Of a stretch of DNA of 64,000 nucleotides, positions 12,430 to 23,390 are shown piece by piece. Source of the stretch: Leucaena leucocephala (taxonomy: Eukaryota > Streptophyta > Magnoliopsida > Fabales > Fabaceae). How positions within the stretch are numbered: the stretch's first letter is position 1; every line of letters starts with the position of its first letter. The position numbers and the translations under genes are program-made. A model generated the notes under the pieces. It was not told the origin of the DNA and made no database searches. It was given only the letters and a program-made list of their open reading frames with translations. The stretch spans positions 15,485,001 through 15,549,000 of the forward strand of contig CM073562.1 of assembly GCA_037074615.1 (NCBI GenBank). The letters are read 5' to 3'.

Positions 12430-13632
12430 CTAGACCCAGAATGCAGGAAAAACTGAAGCAAACGTCAAAACAAGGGCAAAGGGTGTGATCATCATTGTGG
12501 TTGAACTCGTTGATCTTGATCTGTTTGCTGCACCTGAAGTTTATCAAATAAAGAGCACGTTACAGCATTTTTGTGTCCATAACAAAACAGACATATAATG
12601 AAATTGGGTGTAATTACAATGTTTGCTCTTTTTTTTTTTCTTTATCTTGTTTCAGTCCCTAAAATTTTTTCTTATTTAATATATTAATCCCTATATTTTA
12701 CTAAAAAAACTATATCATCTTAAACCTTTTAAAACTATATAAATCCTATGATTTTTAGGACTAAATATTATATCAATCATGTTACTATAACATGTTTTAT
12801 AACTCATGTAATGGAATCTCAATTTCTTTTTTATATGTCCACATATCTCTAAGAGGAACAAATCGTTTTTAATCTTTAATAAATTATAGTGTTTTCACTA
12901 CAGCATGACTAGAAATCATGTGGGCTGTGCCAGCTCAGGTTCAAATCCTACTGTTCCCGCTTTGGCACTTCATTTTTTTAATTGGGTAAAATTTGTTTAA
13001 TCAATGCCTTAAAAGTGTATTTATTTAAGGCATGCATGAGATAGTGGGGCTTATTTGATTATGATGAAGAAGAAGAAGAAACTTACTGCCAGTGGAATTG
13101 GCTGTTGAACCTGCAATAGGAAAAAAGTAAAAAAATTATAGTATAAAATAAAGTCAGATAATCTTTAAGTCAAATGAGAATTATCTATAATAAGTAGTAT
13201 TGAATATGTCATTAAGAAATTATAATATTTAATCCTTACAGCCAATTACTGAGGCTTCAAGAAACTATTTTTACCAGAAAATTTGCTAATCAGTATGACT
13301 AAGATTCATGATTGTGAATAAATTATATGGATTTTCTTATTTAGAACTTTTGTTAAAATTATTTAGATAATATTCTTTCTATTTTTAAAATTCATATAGA
13401 TTTTTTTTTCAGAAAAAAAAGTAAATTACATTACTCTCCCTCCTAGCTATTTTCCCAAAACTTACACAATATACTCCCAGAGATAACTATGTATTTACAC
13501 ACACCTCTGTTGAGTCTTGTTGAATTTATAAAAATCCTGCCTTAATTATTAAGAGAAAGTTGTGAAATATTTCAAAAATAAAGAAAAGGTATGTGTATAA
13601 TGAAGAGGACTCATGAGAAGTCTGCAATTTAT

Positions 13633-13672
<40 letters not shown>

Positions 13673-14348
13673 CTTTGTTGAGCAGAATATTTTGATCAAT
13701 AATTTATTTAAAAAATTTATTTTTTATATAGTACAATAATATCGTATAATCTATAGTGGTATCACTTAATAGAATAAGGCTCATTGTTGTTATCTATATG
13801 TAATTGTATTTTAAATAACATGAATGTAATTTTAATAAAATGCATAAAAAATTTAAATATTTTGTATAAAAACGAGAGATCTATATACTTTTAACCCTAA
13901 AAATGTGAAATTTATTTTATATTATTTTTTTTAACACAGAACAAAATGATTCATATGATCTAGGTATAGAAGTTCATTCCGTACCTTTGTTGCATTGGGA
14001 AACATCTTTATCTAAACCACAGGACTTGGGAAGTCTCATGGCATCATCCCTGGTAGCGTTCATGGATTGAAGCATCTCCGGGCTGTTAAACACATCACAC
14101 AGACAATCAATGTCGTCGGCGATCATAGCCTTCAACGGAAGACAGCACGTGTCCGGCGGTGTCCCCGACGCCGTCCCCGGCCTCTTGACATAAGGCTCAC
14201 ATGGAACCAGCTTCTCCGCGCACTGCATGTCTTCTAACGACAAGCTCTGATTCGGAAGCTGCTGCAAGAAACCCACATGCAGAAACGAAGACAAAACGAG
14301 GAACAACATTGTTGAGACAATAATATTAGATTTGGGATAATAATCCAT
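12430..14348 (-). CDS. GPI-anchored non-specific lipid-transfer protein-like (LTPG type)
   Basis: Three exons on the minus strand: 14348-13985, 13110-13087 (only 24 nt) and 12533-12430, giving 163 aa. The first ~30 residues are a signal peptide with a hydrophobic core (IIVSTMLFLVLSSFLHVGF). The eight-cysteine domain follows: C43, C50, a CC pair, a CLC motif and two later Cys, the plant LTP/amylase-inhibitor pattern. A Ser/Thr-rich linker (STANSTGSAANRSRSTSSTT) leads to a hydrophobic tail (FALVLTFASVFPAFWV), typical of a GPI-anchor signal. LTPG proteins act at the cell surface, often in export or assembly of cuticle or suberin lipids; the actual ligand cannot be told here. Splice phases agree: G is split across both junctions. 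Intron 1 holds a (TA)n tract and intron 2 a tRNA-Ser relic. The start codon is the first ATG before the signal peptide. Confidence 0.9.
12902..12960 (+). pseudogene. tRNA-Ser(AGA)-like relic, 3' portion
   Basis: The sequence keeps a perfect anticodon stem-loop: CATGA, loop CTAGAAA (anticodon AGA), TCATG. A Ser-type long variable arm region (TGGGCTGTGCC), a T-loop block (AGGTTCAAATCCTA) and an acceptor-like end follow. The 5' half (acceptor 5' strand and D arm) is not recognisable, and the T stem has mismatches. It therefore looks like a tRNA pseudogene or a tRNA-derived insertion. It sits inside intron 2 of the lipid-transfer protein gene, in the opposite orientation. Confidence 0.7.
13640..13668. 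repeat. (TA)n microsatellite in LTPG intron 1
   Basis: About 14 TA units, about 320 bp downstream of the exon 1 donor on the minus strand. Confidence 0.95.
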
Positions 14349-14930
14349 CGCTAATTCCGTCGTTCTTGATTAATTAATGGGTTTTTTAATTTGGTGATGA
14401 AAATGAATACGGTCGTTGTGGTATTGGAGAGGGAAGAGAATGAAGAGGAAACACAGGTGAATGAATGAATGAATACGACTTCCCTAGAGGTTATTGTGCA
14501 AGGAGGGTTCGTTATATATGATCCATATCCTTAGAAGGAACTTTCTATTTTTATTTGAGAGGAAATAACATAACTTGAACCAATCAATTCATTTTTTAAC
14601 TTTCTATTTTTTTCTTAAGATGTTTTCATCGTCAAATATGTCATGCCTGAGTTGGCCATGAGTAATTGAAATAACTAACGTGGTATACATCATTGTTCGG
14701 TACCTGAAATGATGTTATTTTAGGTTAAAAAGCCAGTAATCTATTCTATTTATATTTTAATAATTTTATTTTGTTAACTTATGTATAATTTATACATTAA
14801 TGTTGTATATATATACTTGTGAATATGCCTTTTATTTAATTATTACACTTATAAAAGTTATATATACGTGCAAATTTTAACATTTTAATTAAATTATATT
14901 ATTAGGTGGATTTCAATTTAACTATATATT

Positions 14931-15391
14931 GTGGGTGTTAGTAACTCCCAAAAACTTAAATTTTAAATATAAGTTTTGAAAATTTTTAAAATAATCAGTT
15001 ATATTTGTTCAAATGGATTTTTGGATTAAATCATGGTTTAAAATTAATATTTTAGATAAATTGGTCAGAGTAGCTTATGGAACAGTAAAAAAATTTATAA
15101 ACTAACCAATTATATATTGTCCCTATTTTTTCTTATACCCTCTCTTATCTCTCCTACTTTTTCTTACACCCCATGTCCTCTCTCATCTTATCTCTTATCT
15201 CTCTTCATTTAATACTCTTACATTTTTTTATAATTTATCAATAATAAAAGTATTTCTAAAAATGACTATCAAAACACTCATTTATTCAAAATTACTTTTT
15301 TTTCATAACTTTTTTTCCAAAAGTCTTTTTCTAAAAATTGCCTAAAATCCCTTTTTTATAAGTATATTTCCAAAATCTTATTCAAACGGCC
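14931..15391 (+). mobile_element. Dispersed T-rich ~0.5-kb repeat, copy A
   Basis: This is the first of six copies of one non-coding repeat family. Shared landmarks in order are: TTTGGATTAAATCATGGTTT, AGAGTAGCTTATGGAACAGT, AAACTAACCAATTA, a CT-rich core with CTCTCTTATCTCTCCTACTT, TAATAAAAGTATTT, and an end resembling CTTATTCAAACGGCC. The ends are related to an inverted GTGTTTGGRWA-type terminus, as in MITEs. No coding potential. Confidence 0.7.
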
Positions 15392-16103
15392 CATTCACTC
15401 ATTGTCTCTATCACTTTAATGATTGATCCATATAAATTAAAATATGTTGTAGCATGGACCTTTTATTTATAAGCAAATGTTTTTATCAAATATATTAATT
15501 ATCATGTAATTGAGAAGAAAAATATCAACGTAGGAAATTAAAGAAAACTTTTATTGCCTGCATTTTTTATGACATGGCAAGTTTATTTTGCATATACGTA
15601 GACAATAATTTATTAAACTTGTAGGCTAAATGATGCTAGTTGGAATAACTCATATCTTGAGAGGTTGGTAAAATGCCAATATGAACCCGTTACAACCTGT
15701 AGGTTGTGAACCGTATTACCAGACAGCTATATATCAAATACTACACATGCCTATAACTATATCATCGTGAAGAGTGAAGTTTACAACTTGGAAGGCTTCT
15801 TATTTCTATCTAACTATTCTTTTCGGATGAGATTATTTTTTGAATTGGTGCCCATAACTATATGGCTTGTCATTTCCACATCAAAATCCAACGCTCTATA
15901 TAAGTCCCATCACTAATTCTAACTTAGCTTCAAAACTTTCACTCATGATTGGAGCTTATTGAATGATATCATCTTGGTGAACCAATACAAAAATAAAATC
16001 TATAGTAAGATAAATGACTCTTTTTTTAAGAATCTATATCATGCATATATATATATATATACACATACTACAAAAATAATAGAAGAAAAAGGATATATAA
16101 GAC
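15392..16103. other. Intergenic region downstream of the MIR171-like hairpin
   Basis: AT-rich spacer. A TATA-like CTATATAAG occurs near 15894 on the plus strand, but only very short open frames follow it. No supported gene. Confidence 0.4.
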
Positions 16104-16189
16104 ACGCGATATTGGTGCGGCTCAATCAAACCATAGAATCGAGTTTCCGACCGATGCTACGATTGGTTTGAACCGTCCCAATACCTCGT
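16104..16189 (-). ncRNA. MIR171: MIR171-type microRNA precursor hairpin
   Basis: The minus strand folds into a 38-bp stem (16189-16152 with 16141-16104) and a 10-nt loop, with no bulge. I count 28 Watson-Crick pairs, 4 G-U pairs and 6 mismatches. The four wobbles are G-U only on the minus strand and would be A-C on the plus strand, which sets the transcribed strand. The 3' arm at 16128-16108 begins TGATTGAGCCGC, then A, then CCAATATC. This is miR171a with G13 changed to A, and miR171 normally sits on the 3' arm. The predicted star is 16183-16163, with four mismatches in the duplex. Usual targets are HAM/SCL6-type GRAS transcription factors. A shifted TTGAGCC register (16125-16105) is also possible. 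The promoter should lie at higher coordinates, between this hairpin and STR. Confidence 0.85.
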
Positions 16190-16281
16190 TTAGTAGTGCC
16201 TGTAATAACGTTGTTGATGAGAAACATAGACATATCGTAATGCTGCTTCACAATGTGATTGTGTTTCTCAGGTTTAATTTC

Positions 16282-16283
<2 letters not shown>

Positions 16284-16330
<47 letters not shown>
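16284..16330. repeat. Long (TA)n microsatellite, about 23 units
   Basis: A pure TA tract lies about 95 bp upstream of the MIR171-type hairpin on the transcribed (minus) strand. Overlapping open frames reading Ile-Tyr repeats are artefacts of this tract. Confidence 0.95.
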
Positions 16331-16334
<4 letters not shown>

Positions 16335-17375
16335 TGCAACATACACGCTCACACATGAGAGCGCTCTCTCAATGAGCTTCATTTTTAAAATGTTATTCTT
16401 AGCCTAATCATAATTTGGTAAGTAGAAAAGACAGTGAGAAAAGATCCAATCAAGAATTGGTTATATGAGCTGATCTCAATGAGAGCCGGCCGGCTTTTAT
16501 TTTAATTTTTATATAATTCATTTTCACATATAATTTTTTATAATATTAATTAGATCATATTATCTGCTATCATAATTTCAGGGTTAATGACTACCTCTTT
16601 TAGAATAAGTGCCACAAACATATAATTTTAATTTATTGGTTCGAGTTTTATTTGGTTTATTTTGCCGGCTTTCTCTCCATAGTTTGACACTACTTTAGCT
16701 ATGTACAATTATATAACCAATAATATTGTGATTGTGCTTTTCAATGGCTTTTACTAACTGCTCTCAAATCTTTGTATAATTTAATTAATCACTTTTTTAA
16801 TTTCATAGTTCACTTTTTAAATTATTTTTTTAAGTGAGACTTTTTAATTTAAGACTCAACGAATTCCTTTTTCATCCAAATGGTATATGATCTACTCTAT
16901 CTTTGAAATAGAGTATTTAGTTTTCAATTCACAAAGCTAGGCATACATTAATCTAGATTATTTTTGTTAAAATCAACCCAAAATATTATTTTCTATTTGG
17001 AAAAGAAGATAAATATGTATATACATAACTAGGATTTATTCCCATAATGAAATTAGAATCCAATTGAGCTTTTCTAGTAGTAAAGTGCATTTAGGTAAAA
17101 ATTACACAAACAAATTACAATGATGAGTACATGACAAGAGTAAGCTATATACTGAACATTAGATATTTTTTTAAAAAAAATGAATTTATTATATTTTCTA
17201 AATTCTATTGGGAACACTCTATATATATGGAGTAAAATCTAATTGTGTCATAAAAATGTCCTTAAGTGAAAGGTTTATGGTATATATTCTTCACTTTACT
17301 TTCCCCCAATCTGATTCTTACATCTTAATCTTTCAGTTTGTCACCTTTATCATACTTTTTTTGTTTTTATTGAAA

Positions 17376-17378
<3 letters not shown>

Positions 17379-17406
<28 letters not shown>
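17379..17406. repeat. (TA)n microsatellite
   Basis: About 14 TA units in the STR upstream region. Confidence 0.95.
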
Positions 17407-17408
<2 letters not shown>

Positions 17409-17721
17409 GGTTTTGTCTATTCTCTATTGTGTAAATTATCGATTTGCATTTTTCCTCATTATTATTACAGTTCATATTTTGAAGTGACATGGGATTTAAT
17501 TATTATAAATAAATAAAACTTAGAACGTTCATGCATGCATGGACAAGAATTAAAGGATTATACGAGATAATCAACCTTAGAATGCAGTGATAAAAACATT
17601 TGAAGTTTTGAAAGAATTAATTTATGGTCTCCCTTTTCACACATACGTCAGTCCAAAATCTTTTAAGTTTGAACTAAAGTTTTCTTCAACTTATTTGTCC
17701 TTTCAATATGCATCTTGGTCA

Positions 17722-17724
<3 letters not shown>

Positions 17725-17757
<33 letters not shown>
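17725..17757. repeat. (CA)n microsatellite, about 16 units
   Basis: Pure CA tract about 1.2 kb upstream of the STR start codon. Confidence 0.95.
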
Positions 17758-17760
<3 letters not shown>

Positions 17761-18584
17761 TTCAGTTCTTTCAAAGTTCTTCATTAACTATAAAATATTA
17801 AAATCCTTGTAGAATTTAGAGATTTAGTGAAAGAAAATTTTGAGTTATATAACTAATTTTACATATATTAGAAATTAGTTATTTATAAGAAATATGTATT
17901 AATCTTTTAAACAATATTTTATTTTAACTTTGTATATTGAAAACTACAATTCCTATTGATTGTAGTATATGTACATTAATGTCTGAATAAGTATAGTTTG
18001 AGAAAAAATAATAAATGCAAAAGAAAAGAGATTGAGTTCTTATATAAAATTAAAATAAATTTTTTAACTAACTCCTATAATTCGTATTAGAAAGAGTACC
18101 AATTAAAATATTCATACCACACTTCCACGGGACTAGTTGGTTGATCTTTAACAGGTTAAAAGAGAAAAGAACTATAAGGTTGATATGCTAACCAAATATG
18201 CTTTAGCAATGCCCCTATATTTCACTTGATTCCTTCATATTGTTTCTGTTTATTTCTTTCTCCTAACGTAGAATAGTATTTACAATTTTATATTCTTTAT
18301 TAGAAAAAGGAAAGTAATCACATTATCTCTTTTTTTAACTTGGTAAATGACACTCTTATCCAAGTGATCACATGCATTCAACTCAATCTTTTGACAGTTT
18401 TTAGTGAAAACATTCAAATGTATACAATGATTAAATAAAACTATAGAGTCCGGAATCGTGGGATCATGTGTTTACTATATACATATATATATATATATAT
18501 ATGAAGATCTCTGGAGATGGTAGGTCAAATGCAATTAGTTGTCACAGTGCTGGACATATAGACAAAACTGTCGAACTCATTGAT

Positions 18585-18621
18585 CGGTACCACCAAAGCA
18601 AACCTAGCGAAGAGCCCAATG
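18585..18621 (+). promoter_or_regulatory. Two AW-box matches in the STR promoter
   Basis: Two matches to CG(N)7CNANG lie 23 bp apart in the same orientation: 18585-18598 (CG, seven bases, CAAAG) and 18608-18621 (CG, seven bases, CAATG). They end about 300 bp before the STR start codon. AW-boxes bind AP2 factors of the WRI1 family; WRI5-type factors are reported to activate STR in AM roots through such sites. I scanned the CG dinucleotides from about 18080 to 18910 by eye and found no other match. Confidence 0.6.
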
Positions 18622-18919
18622 GTTTTGTAATCTTATAATATTTGTCCGACTGATTCTCTGTTCTATGCTTATTGTCTTCCTCAATCTCTCCAAACTCCAA
18701 ACCCTAATTATTTATCACTTCAACCTTCGTTTTGTCCACACTTCTTCACCTTCCGCCTCTTCCACTTTTATGCCTTTCACATACACTTTATCATATATAA
18801 TTAACCTCACTTTTATTGGGAAGCCATAAAAAGAAGACCCCATATAGAAGAAAAAGAAAAGTGCATGACTTGGTAGCTAGTGAGAGAAAGTACTGAGAAA
18901 TTACATCGATCTCTCTGCA

Positions 18920-21900
18920 ATGGTAAGGCTTTATAGAGAAGGAACAAACAAGAGCTTAGAGAGTTTACTGGAGTTGAACAAGATTGAGACGACGACGACG
19001 ACAGCGAAGAAGCAGCTGAGAGCGCAGAAGTCGATTCCTGGGCATGGGTTGGAGTTCAATAATCTGTCGTATAGTGTGGTGAAGAAGGTGAAGAAAGATG
19101 GGGCTTGGGTGAAGAAAGAGGCTTATCTTCTTCATGATATATCTGGGCAAGCCATGAGAGGTGAAGTTATGGCCATCATGGGACCTAGCGGTGCAGGTAA
19201 GTCCACTTTTCTTGATGCTTTGGCTGGTCGAATTGCTCAAGGCAGCTTGGAAGGATCTGTCAGAATTGATGGAAAACCAGTACGTCAACATATTTCAAAT
19301 ACATGCTTATTGAGTTTTCTTAATTTGTCTAATTAGCTGATATATATAGAGGGTGAGCCTAGACGGTTTAAATCCTGGAAAAAATCTCTCTGATGGCACG
19401 AGGCTTGTGTTTTGGGCACCCTTTATCTAATTAGCTGATCATATGTTATGGATTAGTATTGATGACAAATGATGATACGAGGTTTGTTCATGTGCTGTTG
19501 ATCATGTCAGGTGACAACGAGTTACATGAAGATGGTGTCGTCTTATGTAATGCAAGATGATCAGTTGTTTCCTATGTTGACTGTTTTTGAGACATTCATG
19601 TTTGCAGCTGAGGTTAGGCTTCCTCCTTCTATCTCCAGAGAGGAAAAGAAGAAGAGGGTTTATGAGCTCCTTGATCAGCTTGGCTTGCAGGTATTCAAAC
19701 TCTCTCTCTCTCTCTATAAATTTGTTGAAAATATTAACTTATAGTTTAGTGACATGAAAGTTCTTTTCTAATTAGGGAGATCTTATTTGTATTCTCAAGT
19801 TAATTGTGTTTGCCCCTTTGAATAAAAAAGAAAAATTTGTTAAAAACTGAGTGCTTACATATAAAGGCCACTTGTTTTTGAAATGATGATGCAGAGTGCA
19901 ACACATACATACATTGGTGATGAGGGGACGAGAGGAGTGTCAGGAGGAGAAAGACGAAGGGTGTCCATTGGCATAGACATAATACATAAGCCATCACTTC
20001 TGTTTCTTGATGAACCAACCTCAGGTCTTGATTCCACCAGTGCTTTTAGTGTCGTCGAAAAGGTTAAGGACATTGCTCGAGCTGGAAGCATCGTCCTCAT
20101 GACCATTCATCAGCCTTCCTACAGAATCCAAATGCTCCTCGATCGTCTCACCATCCTCGCAAGGTACTCCTATTCCGATCCTATAAATATAGAACTCAGA
20201 TAAGATGAAAAAAATATTTAAATTAGTTATTTATAAAAAAAGATGTGTGCTACTTTTCTTAAACTACCATTCTAAAGGAAATTAATTGGAAGAGTTTAAG
20301 AAAAAAATAAAATAAAATAAATCAATATTTTATATTTATAATAAAAACAAACCCTTACTAACTGTTGTATTTTAGGACCAAATAGATATAATATAATATA
20401 TTATCTTGAATTCTTAATATAAAAGTTAGTTGAAGAGTTATATTTAGTTTTAAATAAAAGACCTTAATCTATTTTATATTTAATATTTATTTATTTTTAT
20501 CAAAGTTATAAATTGATATATAATATAATATTATATATGAGTTTTGAAATATCATGTAATATTTATTATAATTTATTTATTTATTTAATTTATCTAAATT
20601 AATTAATTAAGTATTAAATTAAGTACGAGAGGAAGGGAGTAATTTCATTAGAGATAGGGTGGAAATAGTAGCTAGGATCCATTGTTGACATTAGAGATAA
20701 TTGAATGAGCAATATTATGTGAGACAGGGGAAGATTGATATACATGGGAAAGCCAAGTACAGTTGCAGATCATCTTTCTGGGTTTGGAAGACCAGTACCT
20801 GATGGAGAGAACAGCTTAGAATATCTTTTAGATGTCATCAAAGAATTCGACGAATCCAACGTTGGACTCGACCCACTTGTTTTCTACAATCGGGATGGTC
20901 TGAAACCTGAACAATTAGCCAAGACACCAATTGTGAAAACTCCAAGAACAATTTATAAAAAGAGCAACATCACACCAGCTTCAAGGCACATGATTAGCCT
21001 CAAAAGCCAAGGCTTCAAAGCTGGAACAACCACACAGCCTGCAGATTCTGCACAGTTTAGTTATAACATTCATGGTGATCATGACGAAGATGACGACGAT
21101 GACGGGGATTTCGATAACTCTCTTGAAAGGAAAAGTACCGTTCACACCCCTAGGGCAAATACCATGACTAGTGGTGTTTATCCTCGTTTGGCTTCTCAGT
21201 TTTATAAGGATTTCTCTGCCAAAGATTTTTCTGTTTGGCTTTACCATGGTGTGGTGGGAACTCCTCGTCGTCCGTCATGGACTCCGGCGAGAACACCGGG
21301 TTTGACGCCGGCGAGAACTCCGATGTCCGGAACAAGAAGGACCGTTTTCAACCAGTATTCGGAATCATATGAGGAGCCTTATCATCATCATGCCAAAACA
21401 CCATCAATAGTTAGTCAATCCATTGCCTTGGACTCGTACGTAAGTTCGTACTCGGAATTCGACATTGAAGTTCTTGATGAACCCAACGTTGGATCAAAGT
21501 ACGCTAATCCATGGCTTCGTGAAGTTGCAGTGCTTTCATGGCGAACAGCTCTAAACGTAATTCGAACCCCAGAACTGTTCCTTTCTCGTGAGATTGTTCT
21601 AACTGTAATGGCCCTAGTTCTCTCCACCATCTTCAAAAATCTAAGCCACCCAACTTTCAAGGACATTAACAGAATTCTCAACTTCTACATCTTCTCTGTC
21701 TGCCTCGTCTTCTTCTCTTCAAACGACGCCGTTCCGTCTTTCATCCTTGAGAGATTCATCTTCATCAGAGAAACTTCCCACAATGCTTACCGTGCTTCTT
21801 CATACGTAATCTCTTCACTGATTGTTTATCTCCCATTTTTCGCAGTCCAGGGCCTCACTTTTGCTATCATAACCAAATTCATGCTTCACCTGAAAAGCAG

Positions 21901-22396
21901 TCTCTTCTATTTCTGGTTGATTCTTTATGCTTCTCTGATCACAACCAATGCTTACGTCATGTTAGTTAGTGCTCTTGTTCCTAGTTATATCACAGGTTAT
22001 GCAGTGGTGATTGCTACAACGGCTTTATTCTTTCTCACTTGTGGCTTCTTCCTCAAGAGAACTCAGATTCCTGATTACTGGAAATGGCTTCATTATATTT
22101 CTGCAATTAAGTATCCGTTTGAAGCTTTGTTGACGAATGAGTTTAAGAATGAGCGGTGCTACAGAGGGAGCTTATCGGAATTGTCGCCGGGGCCGTTGGG
22201 AGAAGTGAAGCAGAGTGAAGGACATGACCGGTCCAATTGTCCGATCGGATTGATCGGAGAAGATGTTTTGGCCACCATGGATATTCAGATAGAGAAGATT
22301 TGGTTTGATATAGCTATCCTTCTTGCTTGGGGTGTTCTTTACAGGTTCTTCTTCTATTTGGTTTTGAGATTTTATTCTAAGAATGAGAGGAAGTAA
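18920..22396 (+). CDS. STR: STR (STUNTED ARBUSCULE) half-size ABCG transporter
   Basis: Four exons (18920-19279, 19511-19690, 19895-20163, 20728-22396) give 825 aa, close to the known STR length of about 817. The N-terminus reads MVRLYREGTNKSLESLLELN. The nucleotide-binding domain has Walker A GPSGAGKST (residues 88-96), signature VSGGERRRVS (from 195), Walker B LLFLDEPTSGLDS (from about 215) and the H-loop TIHQPS. A long linker follows, with an acidic Asp-rich stretch and TPRRPSWTPARTPGLTPART, the proline/threonine-rich insert typical of STR. The ABC2-type membrane domain fills the C-terminus, ending FYLVLRFYSKNERK. STR pairs with STR2 in the periarbuscular membrane and is needed for arbuscule growth, probably by exporting lipids (2-monoacylglycerol-like) to the fungus. 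All catalytic motifs are intact. The AW-box pair upstream fits control by WRI5-type factors. Confidence 0.96.
20164..20645. mobile_element. Possible Stowaway-like element filling STR intron 3
   Basis: The intron begins GTACTCCTATTCCGATCC and, near its end, reads GAGGAAGGGAGTA. These are reminiscent of inverted Stowaway termini (CTCCCTCCGTTCC) flanked by TA. The terminal match is only about 10-13 bp and the interior has decayed, so this is a weak call. Confidence 0.35.
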
Positions 22397-23098
22397 ATTC
22401 AAGCTTGTGTTACTTTCTCTCTTTTCTTCTGTTATAAATTTCATTTTGGCTTTTATGCCTTCGTTTATCTGTAAACTTGCTGGTATGATAATGCATTTAT
22501 TGTATTGTATCAGCACTACTATTTCTTGGCACGAGAAGAATTAGTCCAATGAAAAAACTTTCAATGAATTTTCTATATTTTTATTTATATAACTTCTTAA
22601 TTATTTCATTAAATATATATTTATCCAATTAATTTGATTAAAAGTACTATTTTCTTCTTCTCATACTATAAAAGGTGCTAATATACAATTATCATAATTA
22701 TTCGAAGGTATGTAAGAATTTATTAGTAAACTATTTCCTTCTAATTCATATATACGAAGTTCCATAATTCTTATATTATTTATTATGATATTCCTTTTAA
22801 TTCTTTTATAAGATTCTTAGTTTTACTTACTACTTCAAGTTCTAAATTCCTATATTTTAATTTTAACTGATACACAAATTATAAGATCAATTAGACAAAA
22901 TTAATCTACATTTAGAAAAGGCAAAAATGACAAGAAAAATGATATAAGGTCTCAAATTTGAATCAACTTTAGTTTAGGTGAAAAACACCTTAGCCATTTA
23001 AGTATGATATCTCAAATTTAAATACAAAAAAATAAAAAAAAAATATCTCTAATTAAACCTAAAAATATTTAAAAGATTAAATCTAACTCAGTCAAAAA

Positions 23099-23139
<41 letters not shown>

Positions 23140-23221
23140 TATCTAACTTCACATGTAATATTGTGTGCACACATTGACACATATAAAAATGTGAAACGGG
23201 ACAGGGACATCATGTGTTGTG
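22397..23221. other. STR 3' UTR and AT-rich spacer with (TA)n at 23102-23132
   Basis: The STR 3' UTR is followed by AT-rich spacer. A pure (TA)15 tract lies at 23102-23132. No gene seen. Confidence 0.6.
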
Positions 23222-23390
23222 TCTGAGTGGTAAATTGTTTTGTATCGTTTAAATGATGTATCGAATTCGAACCTTGATGTATACAGAAAATTTTTATTAA
23301 GAGACTCACCTACTATAGCCCCATACGCTATACGAGTAAAATCCAAATATAGTCAGACCAAAATTTTAGTGAACCGGGTAGAAAAAAAAA
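23222..23390 (+). mobile_element. tRNA-derived SINE with A-tail and likely target duplication
   Basis: The head resembles a tRNA promoter: a loose A box (GTCTGAGTGG) and a B box (GAATTCGAACC) about 35 bp later. The body ends in a run of nine A. The flanks CATGTGTTGTG (23211-23221) and CATGTTGTG (23391-23399) look like a decayed target-site duplication. The body block AGACTCACCTACTATAGCC recurs, diverged, at about 43905, so this is a family. Confidence 0.65.

Larger units (their letters stand above)
16331..18584. other. Divergent intergenic region between MIR171-like hairpin and STR
   Basis: This region should contain the promoters of both the minus-strand hairpin and the plus-strand STR gene. 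It is AT-rich with microsatellites at 17379-17406 (TA), 17725-17757 (CA) and 18484-18502 (TA). No protein-coding gene is supported. Confidence 0.5.

Noticed and set aside
15890..15990. TATA-like CTATATAAG suggesting a plus-strand gene near 15960
   Set aside because: Only short frames without similarity follow; not enough support.
16104..16189. The same hairpin read on the plus strand
   Set aside because: Four wobble pairs become A-C mismatches and the miR171 sequence would be antisense, so the minus strand is preferred.
16126..16407. Open frames of 76 and 79 codons on both strands near the MIR171-like hairpin
   Set aside because: They are built on the (TA)n tract (Ile-Tyr repeats) and overlap the hairpin; not protein genes.
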